Shown here: piece after piece, positions 1-9,619 of the stretch
Layout: each line of letters begins with the position of its first letter
Position numbering within the stretch: position 1 is the stretch's first letter
From: Roseobacter fucihabitans
Lineage (GTDB): Bacteria; Pseudomonadota; Alphaproteobacteria; Rhodobacterales; Rhodobacteraceae
Assembly (NCBI RefSeq): GCF_014337925.2
Contig: NZ_CP143423.1
Coordinates: forward strand, 1,456,501-1,520,500
Reading direction: 5' to 3'
DNA: 64,000 bases
Notes under the pieces: model-generated
What the model was told of the DNA's origin: nothing
The model's database searches: none
The model's input: the letters and a program-made list of their open reading frames with translations, nothing else
Program-made: the position numbers and the translations under genes

Positions 1-1020
1 GCGAATATGCGTGTAGCGGCGCAGCATCTTCCAATCCTTGTGCCTGGCAACCAGCGCGACCTGTTCGATGGCGAAGCCTGCTTCGAACAGACGAATGGTG
101 CCTTCATGGCGCAAGTCGTGGAAGTGCAGGTCCTTGATACTGACCTCGACGCAGGCGCGCCGGAAGGCTGTTCCGACGGATCGCGAATTATAGGGGAATA
201 TCCGGCTCTTGGCGCGCCTCAGCTGCTTCGCCTGCGCCGTAACCAGCGCTCAGGCGTCGAACCCAGTGGCGGCAAAGAGCAGGATCCGCTGGTCGTTGCC
301 AGTCTTGTTGCGTGGGTCTTTCCGGTCGCGGATCAGGAGCATGCGGCGATCAAGGTCGAGATCCGTCCATTCGACCCGGCAAATCTCGTCGAGCCGCATG
401 GCCGTGGCCACTGCGAACTGCACGATCCTAGTCATTGGCAGGGTGAGCCGGTCGTTGTCATCGAAACAGCGGAAGAGCCGGTTCAACTCATCTTTGCGGG
501 GTCGGCGATCCCGCTCGGTGCCCTTGCCGATCAGCCCGAGCCGCTTGAGGGCGACACGAGCCAGATCGACGGGTTCGGAGGATATGTCGAGACCATGGAC
601 AGCGGCGGCATGGGTTATGATCATCTTGGTAACGCCGATATCGATGCCAAGCGTCACCGGTCCCGCACCTTGCTCCGCGCGCATCTTGCCATAATCGATC
701 ATCTTTTGGCGATCGAGGTGCCCGATCCGCTCCTTGCCCAGATCGCGCTTCAAGGCGGCAAGAGTTGCGGCCTTGCTGCGGCGCGGCGGTTTGCCTACCT
801 CGCACATATCCACTATGTGAAGATCGATCAGATCGCCGAAGGTTGCGAGACGTGAGACGGATGACTTGTTCGGGGCTAACCCCTGATCCACCCGGGTCTC
901 CGCCTGACGCGCCCAGCGATGGGCGTCATCGCGCAGGAGAAACGTCTCGCTCGCGTAGCGGCCTTTTCGTCTGATCTGGACCCGGTAAGCACCGGAGGGG
1001 AGTTTTGTGATGGAGGCCAT
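1..1020 (-). pseudogene. Tyrosine recombinase (dusA-associated integrase), broken by an in-frame stop
   Basis: Reading leftward from the ATG at 1018-1020 (MASITKLPSG) gives a phage-type integrase with an N-terminal SAM-like region and a catalytic domain. One frame stays open across the segment except for a TGA at 250-252, between residues FDA and ALVTAQ. Downstream of that stop, still in frame, are HDLRHEG (HxxR box), HKDWKML and RRYTHI (tyrosine nucleophile). The catalytic Arg (AMRLDEICRVEW) and Lys lie before the stop. The likely lesion is a Trp codon turned into TGA. The gene runs off the left window edge. It is divergent from dusA, with about 110 bp between starts, which is the known position of dusA-associated integrases of islands and prophages. 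The stop should abolish recombinase activity unless it is read through. Confidence 0.85.
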
Positions 1021-1133
1021 TTTCGTGTGCGCTGTGTGTGCAATGAGTCGTCGTAGAGGGGCAAATTCGGGGATATTGGGGCGTAGTGCAGCGTAGCAGC
1101 AACCGCCGCCAACAGTTTGAAGATACAAAAAAA

Positions 1134-2135
1134 ATGCAAATAAATCAACACGCTAGATTGTCTATTGCGCCTATGATGGACTGGACGGATCGGCATTGCC
1201 GTTATCTGCACCGCCAGCTGAGCCAGCATGCATTGCTTTACACCGAGATGGTGACATCCGCCGCTTTGGTGCGGGGTGGGGCTGTGCATCTGTTGGCGTA
1301 TTCTCAGCAGGAACATCCGGTTGCATTGCAATTAGGCGGCTCTGACCCGCAGGAATTGGCGCAGGCCGCTATTTTGGGTGAACAGGCCGGGTATCGCGAA
1401 ATCAATCTGAACGTGGGCTGCCCGTCGGACCGGGTACAATCTGGGTGTTTCGGGGCTGTGTTGATGCAGCAACCAGCGCTGGTCGCGCGGTGCTTTGGAG
1501 CCATGCAGTCGGCGGTTTCGGTGCCGGTGACGGTGAAATGCCGCATCGGTGTGGATGACCAGGACCCCGAAGTCGCGCTTCCCGAGTTCCTCGCCCATAT
1601 CGTGGCCGCAGGCTGCGAACGTGTGGCCATCCATGCGCGCAAGGCCTGGCTCGCGGGGCTCAGCCCCAAGGAAAACCGCGACATTCCCCCGCTGGATTAT
1701 CCTTTGGTGATGCGGATGAAGGAGTATTTTCCGAACCTTCATATTTCGATCAACGGCGGCATCACCTCCCTGGATCAGGCGCAAGCGTTCCTCGATGCTG
1801 GCCTGGATGGGGTGATGATAGGGCGCACAGCTTATCACAATCCGGCGGCGATTTTATGCGACGCTGACCGGCGGATTTTCGGTGCACATACCGCGACAAC
1901 GCCACAGGATGCCGTCCTGCAAATGCTGCCCTACATTGAGGCGCATCTGAGCGCGGGAGGCAAGCTGGGGCAGGTCACGCGCCATATGCTGGGCCTGTTC
2001 ACCGGCCGCCCTGGCGCGCGCGCGTGGCGCCGGATTCTGTCGGAGGGGGCGCATAAGCCGGATGCGGGACCGGAATTGGTGCGCGAGGCGCTGGACCAGA
2101 TTTTACAGCATGACCTGGAGCGGCATGCGGGATAA
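1134..2135 (+). CDS. dusA: tRNA-dihydrouridine(20/20a) synthase DusA
   Basis: The 333-residue flavoprotein reduces uridine 20/20a in the tRNA D-loop. The sequence shows the DusA signature near the N-terminus (SIAPMMDWTDRHCRY), the catalytic-cysteine segment NLNVGCPSDRVQSG, the FMN-binding stretch ISINGGI and the GVMIGR motif. Length is normal. The ATG at 1134 was chosen because it places the signature at the usual distance from the start. An upstream GTG in frame at 1086 would add residues that do not look like the family. The 5' end is the usual attachment target of dusA-associated islands, and an integrase lies just upstream, so the first codons may have been rebuilt by insertion. Confidence 0.95.
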   Translation: MQINQHARLSIAPMMDWTDRHCRYLHRQLSQHALLYTEMVTSAALVRGGAVHLLAYSQQEHPVALQLGGSDPQELAQAAILGEQAGYREINLNVGCPSDRVQSGCFGAVLMQQPALVARCFGAMQSAVSVPVTVKCRIGVDDQDPEVALPEFLAHIVAAGCERVAIHARKAWLAGLSPKENRDIPPLDYPLVMRMKEYFPNLHISINGGITSLDQAQAFLDAGLDGVMIGRTAYHNPAAILCDADRRIFGAHTATTPQDAVLQMLPYIEAHLSAGGKLGQVTRHMLGLFTGRPGARAWRRILSEGAHKPDAGPELVREALDQILQHDLERHAG

Positions 2136-2308
2136 CCCGCCCGGTGGGTCGCGATTTAGGGCTTTCGGGCGGGGATTGGTTGGCGCGACGCTGCCTAGGG
2201 GCCTGGGGCTGGAAATTGCGGACGTGGTCTGGATTGCGGATGTTTGCAATTTGCGTGTAGGGTTTGCGCTGTCCTGTGCAACAGGGGCATGCTTTCGAGG
2301 GCTCCTCA

Positions 2309-3097
2309 ATGACGGGTGATTACTTTCAAAAAGGATGGGCGTGTTTCGAGCCGGAACCGGCCGTGCGTGATTGGGCACGATACGCGGCACATTATGCAAA
2401 GAACGCGGTGCATACTATTGAAAATAAAAATTTCCATCAATGCGAGCGGACCTGGTTCATTGGCCTGGACGTGCTTCCCAATGACGCTGAGGGACGGGTT
2501 GAGGGGGGGTGCGCCCTGAGCGGTAAGGCCGTGGATTTTGCCACGCAAAACTGCGGGGGATGGCCCGCCCTGCACCGGGCGCAAATCTCCGTGATGTATC
2601 CCGGCTACCCGAAACCGCGCCTCGGCGAGAGTGACGCCGGGTTTCGGTATCGTGTGAACCGGGACGCGGCCCATGTCGATGGTATCATCGGAGTGGGGAC
2701 GCCCAAGCGGCGTTTTGTGCAAGAGCCCCATGCGTTCATAATGGGGATTCCTCTGACGCAAGCCAGCGTGGATGCCGCCCCGCTGGTGGTCTGGGAGGGC
2801 AGCCATTACATCATGCGTGCGGCCTTGCAACACATCTATGCCGGCCTCTCTGAGGCGGATGCGACAACCACAGATATCACCGGCATATACATTGCGGCAC
2901 GGCGCGAGGTGTTTGAGACCTGTCCGCGGGTTCCTTTGTGCGTCGATGTCGGCGCGACGGTACTGCTCCACCGGTTGACTTTGCACGGTGTAGCCCCTTG
3001 GGACGAAGGCGCGACAGCCGACCCTGACGGTAGGATGATCGCCTATTTCCGACCCAAAATCGCGGGCGGTATCGCGGCCTGGCTGTCCAGCCCATGA
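2309..3097 (+). CDS. Phytanoyl-CoA dioxygenase-like protein
   Basis: This is a 262-residue protein starting at MTGDYFQKGW. It has an HxD-like motif (AAHVDG) in the middle, a second histidine in a region reading LLHRLTLHGVAPW, and an Arg downstream (GRMIAYFRP). That order resembles the 2-His-1-carboxylate iron site and the 2-oxoglutarate-binding Arg of PhyH-type dioxygenases. No signal peptide or membrane segment is visible. The substrate is unknown. It stands alone between dusA and suhB in the same direction, with 173 bp before it and 100 bp after it. Family membership is inferred from motif order; a conserved protein of unknown function is the fallback. Confidence 0.6.
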   Translation: MTGDYFQKGWACFEPEPAVRDWARYAAHYAKNAVHTIENKNFHQCERTWFIGLDVLPNDAEGRVEGGCALSGKAVDFATQNCGGWPALHRAQISVMYPGYPKPRLGESDAGFRYRVNRDAAHVDGIIGVGTPKRRFVQEPHAFIMGIPLTQASVDAAPLVVWEGSHYIMRAALQHIYAGLSEADATTTDITGIYIAARREVFETCPRVPLCVDVGATVLLHRLTLHGVAPWDEGATADPDGRMIAYFRPKIAGGIAAWLSSP

Positions 3098-3197
3098 GCT
3101 AATCGCCCTGGTGTCGTGGATGATCATGCGATCCCCCTTGGCAAGGACGCGCACAGCACCTATACGGCCAGCCTGATCCCCCACCCGGAGAACGAAA

Positions 3198-3983
3198 ATG
3201 GTCGGCAGTGCTAATCTCAACATCATGATCAAAGCTGCGCGCCGCGCGGGCCGTTCGCTGGTCAAGGATTTCCGGGAGGTCGAGAACCTTCAGGTCTCCA
3301 TGAAAGGGGCCGGTGATTTTGTCAGCCGCGCCGATATCAACGCCGAAAAAATTATCAAACAGGACCTCATGGAGGCCCGTCCGACCTATGGCTGGCTGGG
3401 CGAAGAGGGCGGTGGTGACGAGGGGCAGGACCCGACGCGCCGCTGGATCGTGGACCCCCTGGATGGGACCACGAACTTCCTGCACGGGCTGCCGCATTGG
3501 GCTGTGTCCATCGCGCTTGAACACAAGGGGCAGGTCGTGGCGGGGGTCGTATTCGATCCGGCCAAGGACGAGATGTTCTTTGCCGAAAAAGGCGCTGGTG
3601 CCTGGATGAACGAGAGCCGCTTGCGCGTTTCGGGTCGCACCAAGATGATCGAGAGCCTGTTTGCCACTGGTCTGCCCTTTGGCGGGCGTACGGATTTGCC
3701 CGATACGCTTAAAGAAATGGCGCGGATTGCGCCGGTGTGTTCGGGCATCCGGCGCTGGGGGGCGGCCGCGCTCGACATCGCTTATGTGGCCGCAGGGCGC
3801 TATGATGGGTTCTGGGAGCGGCGTTTGAATGCCTGGGACCTGGCCGCGGGCCTGATCATCGTGCGCGAAGCGGGGGGGTTGGCCGAACCGATCAACCCTG
3901 CGGGCAATATCGTCGAGGATGGCACGATCATATGTGCCAATGAACCGTTGTTTTCGCCGCTCGCAAAAATGGTACGTGGCTGA
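3198..3983 (+). CDS. suhB: Inositol-1-monophosphatase family protein (SuhB)
   Basis: The 261-residue protein is a Mg2+/Li+-sensitive sugar phosphatase of the inositol monophosphatase family. Metal-binding motifs are present in order: GEE near residues 68-70, DPLDGTTNFLHG near 86-97 and WDLAAG towards the C-terminus. Length is typical. A Shine-Dalgarno-like GGAGAACG precedes the ATG. In bacteria SuhB can hydrolyse inositol-1-phosphate and also takes part in rRNA transcription complexes; the sequence does not tell which role dominates here. The stop codon abuts the stop of the convergent rhomboid gene with no gap. Confidence 0.93.
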   Translation: MVGSANLNIMIKAARRAGRSLVKDFREVENLQVSMKGAGDFVSRADINAEKIIKQDLMEARPTYGWLGEEGGGDEGQDPTRRWIVDPLDGTTNFLHGLPHWAVSIALEHKGQVVAGVVFDPAKDEMFFAEKGAGAWMNESRLRVSGRTKMIESLFATGLPFGGRTDLPDTLKEMARIAPVCSGIRRWGAAALDIAYVAAGRYDGFWERRLNAWDLAAGLIIVREAGGLAEPINPAGNIVEDGTIICANEPLFSPLAKMVRG

Positions 3984-4748
3984 TCAGCCCCAGGGTCCGC
4001 GCCGCTTCTGGCGGGGGACTTTGGGAACGCTGCTTCTGACAAGCCTGTATTGCGCCGCAGGATGAGGCGGATGACCCTGCGTCCGGCTCCAGAACGCAGG
4101 ACCACCGCGGCGCACCCACAGCGGGGTCGCCAGCAGCAATCCAGCGACGAAGCCACCCGCATGCGCCCAATAGGCCACACCGCCCGCGTCCGGGTCCGAC
4201 CCGATGCCCCCGATAAATTGCAGCGCAAACCAGACCGCCAGCATGATCCATGCGGGGATCGGGAGGATACGAAAAAACACAATGAAAATGAACAGGATGT
4301 CGACTTTGGCCTTGGGAAACAGCAGTAGATAGGCGCCCATGACGCCAGCGATGGCACCGGAGGCCCCAACAACCGGCACCATGGATGTGGGCGCGGTGAT
4401 ATATTGGACATATCCCGCCGCCGCCCCGGCGATCAGATAGAAGACCCCATAGCGGACATGCCCCATTTCATCTTCGATATTGTCGCCAAAAATAAATAGA
4501 AACAACATGTTGCCGATTAAATGCATCCAGCCGCCATGCAGAAACATGGAGCTGAAAACAGTATAAAACCCTTGCCCCTGATCCAGCCGCGCCGGGATCA
4601 GCGCCCAATCCGCCCAGAACGCATAGATTAACCGCGCATCCTGCATGATCCCCACATAGCTGAGGAAAACGACGATATTCGCCGCCATCAGCGCGTAGGT
4701 CACATAGGGCGTGCGCCCGGAGGGGTTATGATCGCGGATCGGAAACAT
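3984..4748 (-). CDS. Rhomboid family intramembrane serine protease
   Basis: This 254-residue membrane protein (start MFPIRDHNPSG) has about six hydrophobic segments. Rhomboid hallmarks are clear: HGGWMHLIGNMLFL in the second helix region, the nucleophile motif GASGAIAG and the catalytic His in YWAHAGGFVAG. It should cleave transmembrane substrates within the inner membrane. A longer in-frame start at 4880 exists but would overlap the 3' end of putA, and its extra 44 residues are not family-like, so the ATG at 4748 is preferred. The C-terminus carries a basic cytoplasmic tail of about 45 residues. Confidence 0.92.
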   Translation of the reverse strand: MFPIRDHNPSGRTPYVTYALMAANIVVFLSYVGIMQDARLIYAFWADWALIPARLDQGQGFYTVFSSMFLHGGWMHLIGNMLFLFIFGDNIEDEMGHVRYGVFYLIAGAAAGYVQYITAPTSMVPVVGASGAIAGVMGAYLLLFPKAKVDILFIFIVFFRILPIPAWIMLAVWFALQFIGGIGSDPDAGGVAYWAHAGGFVAGLLLATPLWVRRGGPAFWSRTQGHPPHPAAQYRLVRSSVPKVPRQKRRGPWG

Positions 4749-4818
4749 GGCCGCACGCTCTGCGATCAACGGGGCGTCGTCAAGAGACCCCGGCGCGAGA
4801 TGGCCGGGGTCCGCTGCG

Positions 4819-7800
4819 TCAGGTTGCTGCACCCAAAAGGGCCGCGTTGCCCCCCGATGCGGTTGTGTCCACGCAAACATGGCGCTCAGAGAGCACCCGC
4901 GCGGTATCGGGCCGTCCTGGGATCAGGGGCGTGATCGGGCCGTCGCGTTTGGCCAATGCGCGCTCAATGGCCTCGCCGGTTTCTGTATCGCCCCACCACA
5001 GGACACCGCCATAGGCGGGTCCGGTGATCAGGGCTTGCGGCGCGATGGTTCCGGTGGCCGCGACGGCGACACCGCCCAGGGCCTGGACCGCACGCATCTG
5101 GGCCGCGGTGGTTTCAGGTCCCGGTCCCATGCACAAAAGCCCAGGGCGGGGCAGGGTGCTCAGCCGGTTGGATTCGCCGGTTGGACCGGGCAGGCTCTGG
5201 GCGATCATTGGCGTGGGGGGTACGGGGCAGGGCGGGGAGTTCCGCCATCTTCTGCGCCCATATTGCCTCAGAGGTTTCGCGGTCCGGCGCAGAGAAACGC
5301 GGCAGGTAATTGGGCCCACCCGCTTTGGGACCGGTGCCCGAAAGGCCCTCACCGCCAAAGGGTTGGCTGCCGACGATCGCGCCGATCTGGTTGCGGTTGA
5401 CGTAGATATTGCCCGCCTCGATCCTCTCGGAGATATGCTGGACACGATCATCAATCCGCGTGTGCAGGCCGAAGGTCAGCCCGTAGCCGGTGGCGTTGAT
5501 CGTGTCGATTACCTGGTCAAGTTCGTGGGATTTGAAAGTGGCCATATGCAGGACCGGCCCGAAAATCTCGCGCTCCAGATCGGCGATGCTTGTGACTTTG
5601 ATCAGGGTCGGGGCGATAAAAGTCCCGCTATCGGGTGTCGTGAGTTCCGCCAGAACGCGACCCTCGCGACGCGCCTGCGCAATGTGATCGGCAATGCCCT
5701 TGCGGGCGGTCTCGTCGATCACGGGACCCACATCGGTGGAAAGATGCCAGGGCATACCAAGGCGCAGCGCGTCCATCGCACCAGTCAACATGCGGGTGAA
5801 ATCCTCGGCGATGTCTTCCTGAACATAGAGGCAGCGCAGCGCGGAGCAGCGTTGGCCCGCCGATTGAAATGCGCTTTCAATCACCGATTGAACGGCTTGC
5901 TCCGGCAGGGCGGTGCTGTCCACGATCATCGCGTTGAGCCCGCCGGTTTCGGCAATGAGCGGCGTGCCGGGCGCGCAGTTTTGCGCCATGGCGGCGCGGA
6001 TGCGCAACGCTGTTGCGGTGGAGCCGGTAAAGGCCACCCCGCCGACGCGCGCATCCGATGTCAACAAAGCTCCGATATCCCCGCCGCCGGGCAGCAGTTG
6101 CAGAGCCGCGCGCGGCACCCCGGCCTCATGCAGGATTTCCACGGCAAAATAGGCGCTTAGAGGCGTTTGTTCAGCTGGTTTTGCCAGCACGGCATTGCCT
6201 GCGGCAAGGGCTGCCGTGACCTGACCGCAGAAGATCGCGAAGGGGAAGTTCCAGGGCGATATGCACACAAAAACCCCCGCAGGCGGCGTATTGGTGGCCT
6301 GCGCTGCGTAATAGCGCAGGAAATCGACCCCTTCGCGCAATTCGGCCACGCAGTCGGGCAAACCTTTGCCCGCCTCGCGCGCAAGCAACGCAAACAGCGC
6401 GCCATACCGCTCCTCCATCAGGTCTGCCGCGCGCAACAGCGTGGTGCGGCGTTCTTCAAGGGGGGCGGCCCATTCCTGTGCCTGCGCAAAGGCCGATGCG
6501 ACATCCTTCGCGGTCGCGTTTTGTACGGTGCCGGGGGAATCCTGTGGATCGGCTGGGTTCTGAACCGTCACAGTGGTACCATTCGCGTCGACGTCACCAG
6601 CCAGTAGCGGTGTCGCTTTCCAGTGATGCCGGGCAAAGGCACCGCGTGCCGTCTCGATCCGCTCCAGCGTCTGCGTATGGGCCAGATCGAACCCCTTGGC
6701 GTTGGCGCGCAGCGGCAGGAAAAGCTCCGGCCCCTTAGGGATTTGCGGTCCGGCATTTTGCGTTAACATCCCGAAGGGGTCCGCCGCCACGACCTCGGGT
6801 GGAACGTTTTCATCGACGATCTGATTGACGAAACTGGAATTCGCACCGTTTTCCAGCAGACGCCGCACCAGATAGGCCAGCAGATCCTTATGCGCGCCCA
6901 CGGGGGCATAAATCCGGCAGCGCGTCTTGTTTTGCGCCATGACCAGCTTGTGCAGGGTTTCGCCCATCCCATGCAGGCGCTGGAACTCATAGGTTCCCGC
7001 ATCTTGCGCAATTTCCAGAATGGCGGCGACGGTATGGGCGTTATGCGTGGCGAATTGCGGGTAAATCCGGTCGGTCATGCCCAACAGCTTTTTCGCGTTG
7101 CAAATATAGGACACATCGGTCGCGGCCTTATGGGTATAGACGGGGAAACCGTCGATGCCTTCGACCTGCGCGCGCTTGATTTCAGTGTCCCAATAGGCCC
7201 CCTTCACCAAGCGCACCATGATTTTGCGGTCGTGACGCTGGGCCATATCATAAAGCGCATCAATCACGGTCCCGGCGCGCGGCCCATAAGCCTGCACCAC
7301 GATGCCGAAGCCATCCCAGCCCGCCAGAGCAGGTTCGCTCATAACCTTTTCGATAACGTCCAGCGAAAGTGCGAGCCGGTCGGCCTCCTCTGCATCAACG
7401 TTAAGGCCCATTCCCGCCGATTTCGCCAGCAATGCCAAGGCGCGCAGACGCGGCACCAGATCGGTCATCACGGCCTCTTCCTGGGCGACCTCATAGCGTG
7501 GGTGCAGGGCGGACAGCTTGACGGATATGCCTGGATTGCGCCGGATGTCCTGCGCAGTGCAGGCCGTGGCAATCGCGGAGATCGCACGGGAATAACTCAG
7601 GTGATACCGCTTGGCATCCGCTTCGGTGCGGGCGGCCTCACCCAGCATATCATAGGAGTAGGTAAAGCCAATTTTCTCCATGTTTGCCGCGCGTTGCATA
7701 GCGGCATTGATGTTCTCTCCAAGAACGAACTGACGCCCCATCTCTTTCATGGCGCGGCTCACGGCGGTCCGGATCACGGGTTCACCAAGGCGCTTTACCG

Positions 7801-8242
7801 CAGCACGTAAATGGCGCACCGGGCCGGGGTGCTCATCATCCAGCACTCGGCCTGTCAGCATCAGCGCCCAGGTCGAAGCGTTCACCAGGCTGGAGGTGGA
7901 ATGACCCAAGTGGCGCCCCCAATCGGAGGGGGCGATCTTATCCTCGATCAACGCGTCAATTGTATCGGCATCAGGCACGCGCAACAGCGCTTCGGCCAGA
8001 CACATCAGCGCAACGCCCTCATCGGTAGACAGACCGTATTCTGCGAGAAAAACCTCCATTAACCCGGGCGCTGTTGAGCCGCGGATATCACGCACGAGTT
8101 GGGCTGCCTTTGCGCTGATCGTCTGTCTGGTGTCAGGGGAAAGCTGCGCTCCCTCCATCAACTCCGTCAGAACGCGATGGGGGTCAGCATAAGTGCCAGC
8201 ATCGATTTGGTGGCGCAGGGAAAGTGAGATGTCACGAGCCAT
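4819..8242 (-). CDS. putA: Bifunctional proline dehydrogenase/P5C dehydrogenase PutA, with a 3' frameshift
   Basis: PutA oxidises proline to glutamate in two steps. The proline dehydrogenase barrel occupies the first half (GLNVDAEEADRL, VRLVKGAYWD) and the P5C dehydrogenase the second, with the catalytic Glu (IAETGGLNAM) and Cys (GQRCSALRC). The first frame ends at 5114. The conserved PutA C-terminus (SLPGPTGESNRLS through VDTTASGGNAALL) continues in the next frame to a TGA at 4819. Removing one G from the run of six at 5215-5220 joins both frames into a 1140-residue protein, a usual length for the family. The start at 8242 (MARDISLSLR) has a GGAG upstream. The frameshift could be real decay, slippage or a sequencing error. 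It is divergent from an Lrp-type regulator. Confidence 0.9.
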
Positions 8243-8327
8243 CTGGGAACTCCGGGAATGAATTTTCCCTAGTATACAGATAAGTAACCAGTCATAATGA
8301 CCTAAATTTGATGCCATGGGAGGCAAA
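8243..8327. promoter_or_regulatory. putA-regulator divergent promoter region
   Basis: The 85-bp gap separates the divergent starts of putA and the Lrp-type regulator. It contains the perfect 11-bp palindrome GTCATAATGAC at 8291-8301 in an AT-rich stretch, a plausible operator for the regulator. GGGAGG at 8318-8323 serves as ribosome binding site for the regulator start at 8328. The role is inferred from position only. Confidence 0.45.
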
Positions 8328-8828
8328 ATGGTTAAATTTGGTGATCAAAACGAGCAAAGTGAGCAAGCAAGCCTTGATCGATTTGATCGCACGATTCTCT
8401 CGGTGCTCGCCGAAGACGGGCGGATCAGCATCACGGATTTGGCTAAACGCATTGGTTTGTCGAAATCACCGACGCAGGCGCGGTTACGCCGTCTGGAACA
8501 GAGCGGGATCATTATTGGATATCGCGCCTTGCTGGATCCTATTCAATTGGGATTGGATCACGTCGCTTTCGTCGAAGTCCGCTTGAGCGATACGCGTGAA
8601 GCCGCGCTCAAGGCGTTCAATGCGGCGGTTGCACGGGTACCGGAGATCGAGCAAGCCCATATGATCGCTGGTAATTTTGACTACCTGCTGAAGGTGCGAA
8701 CGCGCGATATGCAGCGCTACCGGCAGTTCCTGGGCGAGACGATTTCAATGCTGCCCCATATCGCCGGCACCTCGACTTACGTCGCGATGGAGGCCGTCAA
8801 GGAAACGATGCTGGCGGAGACCTCTTGA
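8328..8828 (+). CDS. putR: Lrp/AsnC family transcriptional regulator (PutR-like)
   Basis: This 166-residue protein has an N-terminal helix-turn-helix (DRFDRTILSVLAEDGRIS, then LAKRIGLSKSPTQARLRRLE) followed by an Lrp-type ligand-binding RAM domain (FVEVRLSD, MIAGNFDYLLKV). In alphaproteobacteria, divergent Lrp-type proteins of this kind activate putA in response to proline, and its position here fits that role. Start 8328 is chosen because GGGAGG lies four bases upstream; an ATG at 8316 in the same frame overlaps that ribosome binding site. The proline effector is inferred from context, not from the sequence. Confidence 0.88.
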   Translation: MVKFGDQNEQSEQASLDRFDRTILSVLAEDGRISITDLAKRIGLSKSPTQARLRRLEQSGIIIGYRALLDPIQLGLDHVAFVEVRLSDTREAALKAFNAAVARVPEIEQAHMIAGNFDYLLKVRTRDMQRYRQFLGETISMLPHIAGTSTYVAMEAVKETMLAETS

Positions 8829-8859
8829 CCTGGGGCTGGCGCGTGTCATTTTCGATATC

Positions 8860-9414
8860 ATGAAACATTTAATATTTGTTCTGTCGTTCTGTGCGACACC
8901 GCTCTTTGCCGACTGCCCTGCGGTCACCGATCATAGCTCCGAGATGGAGAGACTTTTTGAGCAGGCGCGCGCGGCGCCAAACGATATGGCCGGGCGGGGG
9001 ATCTCTGACAAGATGTGGCAGATATGGCTTCAAGCGCCCGATGAGGCCGCCCAAGCCACTCTGGACCGAGGCATGCGCCAGCGCGAGGTGTCCGATTTTG
9101 TCGGCGCGCTCGATGAATTTTCGCGTCTTGTGGCCTATTGCCCGCATTATGCGGAAGGGTTCAATCAGCGCGCCTTTATTCATTTTCTGCGTAAAGACTA
9201 TGCAAATGCGCTGAGTGATCTGGATCAGGCTTTGGCCTTGTCACCGTTTCATGTTGGAGCGCGCTCGGGGCGGGCGTTGAGCTTGATGAGCCTTGGACGG
9301 ATCCGCGAGGCGCGCGAAGATCTGTTGTTGGCACTGGAGAATAACCCATGGCTTTCAGAGCGTTTCTTGATGTCGCAAGGCGGGCCATTGGCCTTGCCGG
9401 GAAAAGACATCTGA
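8860..9414 (+). CDS. Secreted tetratricopeptide-repeat protein
   Basis: The 184-residue protein begins with a Sec-type signal peptide (MKHLIFVLSFCATPLFA, cleavage before DCPA) and is probably periplasmic. From about residue 75 it contains three TPR-like helical repeats (REVSDFVGALDEFSRLV, KDYANALSDLDQALAL, GRIREAREDLLLALENNP). Such repeats normally mediate protein contacts. No catalytic motif is seen. It follows the Lrp-type gene by 31 bp in the same direction and could be co-transcribed, but nothing ties it functionally to proline use. Confidence 0.85.
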   Translation: MKHLIFVLSFCATPLFADCPAVTDHSSEMERLFEQARAAPNDMAGRGISDKMWQIWLQAPDEAAQATLDRGMRQREVSDFVGALDEFSRLVAYCPHYAEGFNQRAFIHFLRKDYANALSDLDQALALSPFHVGARSGRALSLMSLGRIREAREDLLLALENNPWLSERFLMSQGGPLALPGKDI

Positions 9415-9619
9415 CCCGTTTACACCGCCCGTTGTTGCATTATTGTGCCCGTTATATCGCCGTGATGCACCGCGCGAAATCAGGTGTTTGAAACGTCGCT
9501 TGTTTCGTTTCGGGGCTGCAGTGTGGGGCAGTGACCTCGCGATCTGGATGGGTCTGCGAGGTTAACGACAAGGAGTAAATTGCACAGACTAAATAGTGCG
9601 TCATATAAAATTGGGGACC

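Noticed and set aside
2306-3265. A 319-residue open frame on the minus strand opposite the PhyH-like gene.
   Set aside because: It has no family-like motifs and mirrors a gene with clear motifs on the plus strand; high GC content produces such long antisense frames.
5024-6160. A 378-residue plus-strand frame opposite putA.
   Set aside because: The minus strand carries conserved PutA motifs across the same stretch.
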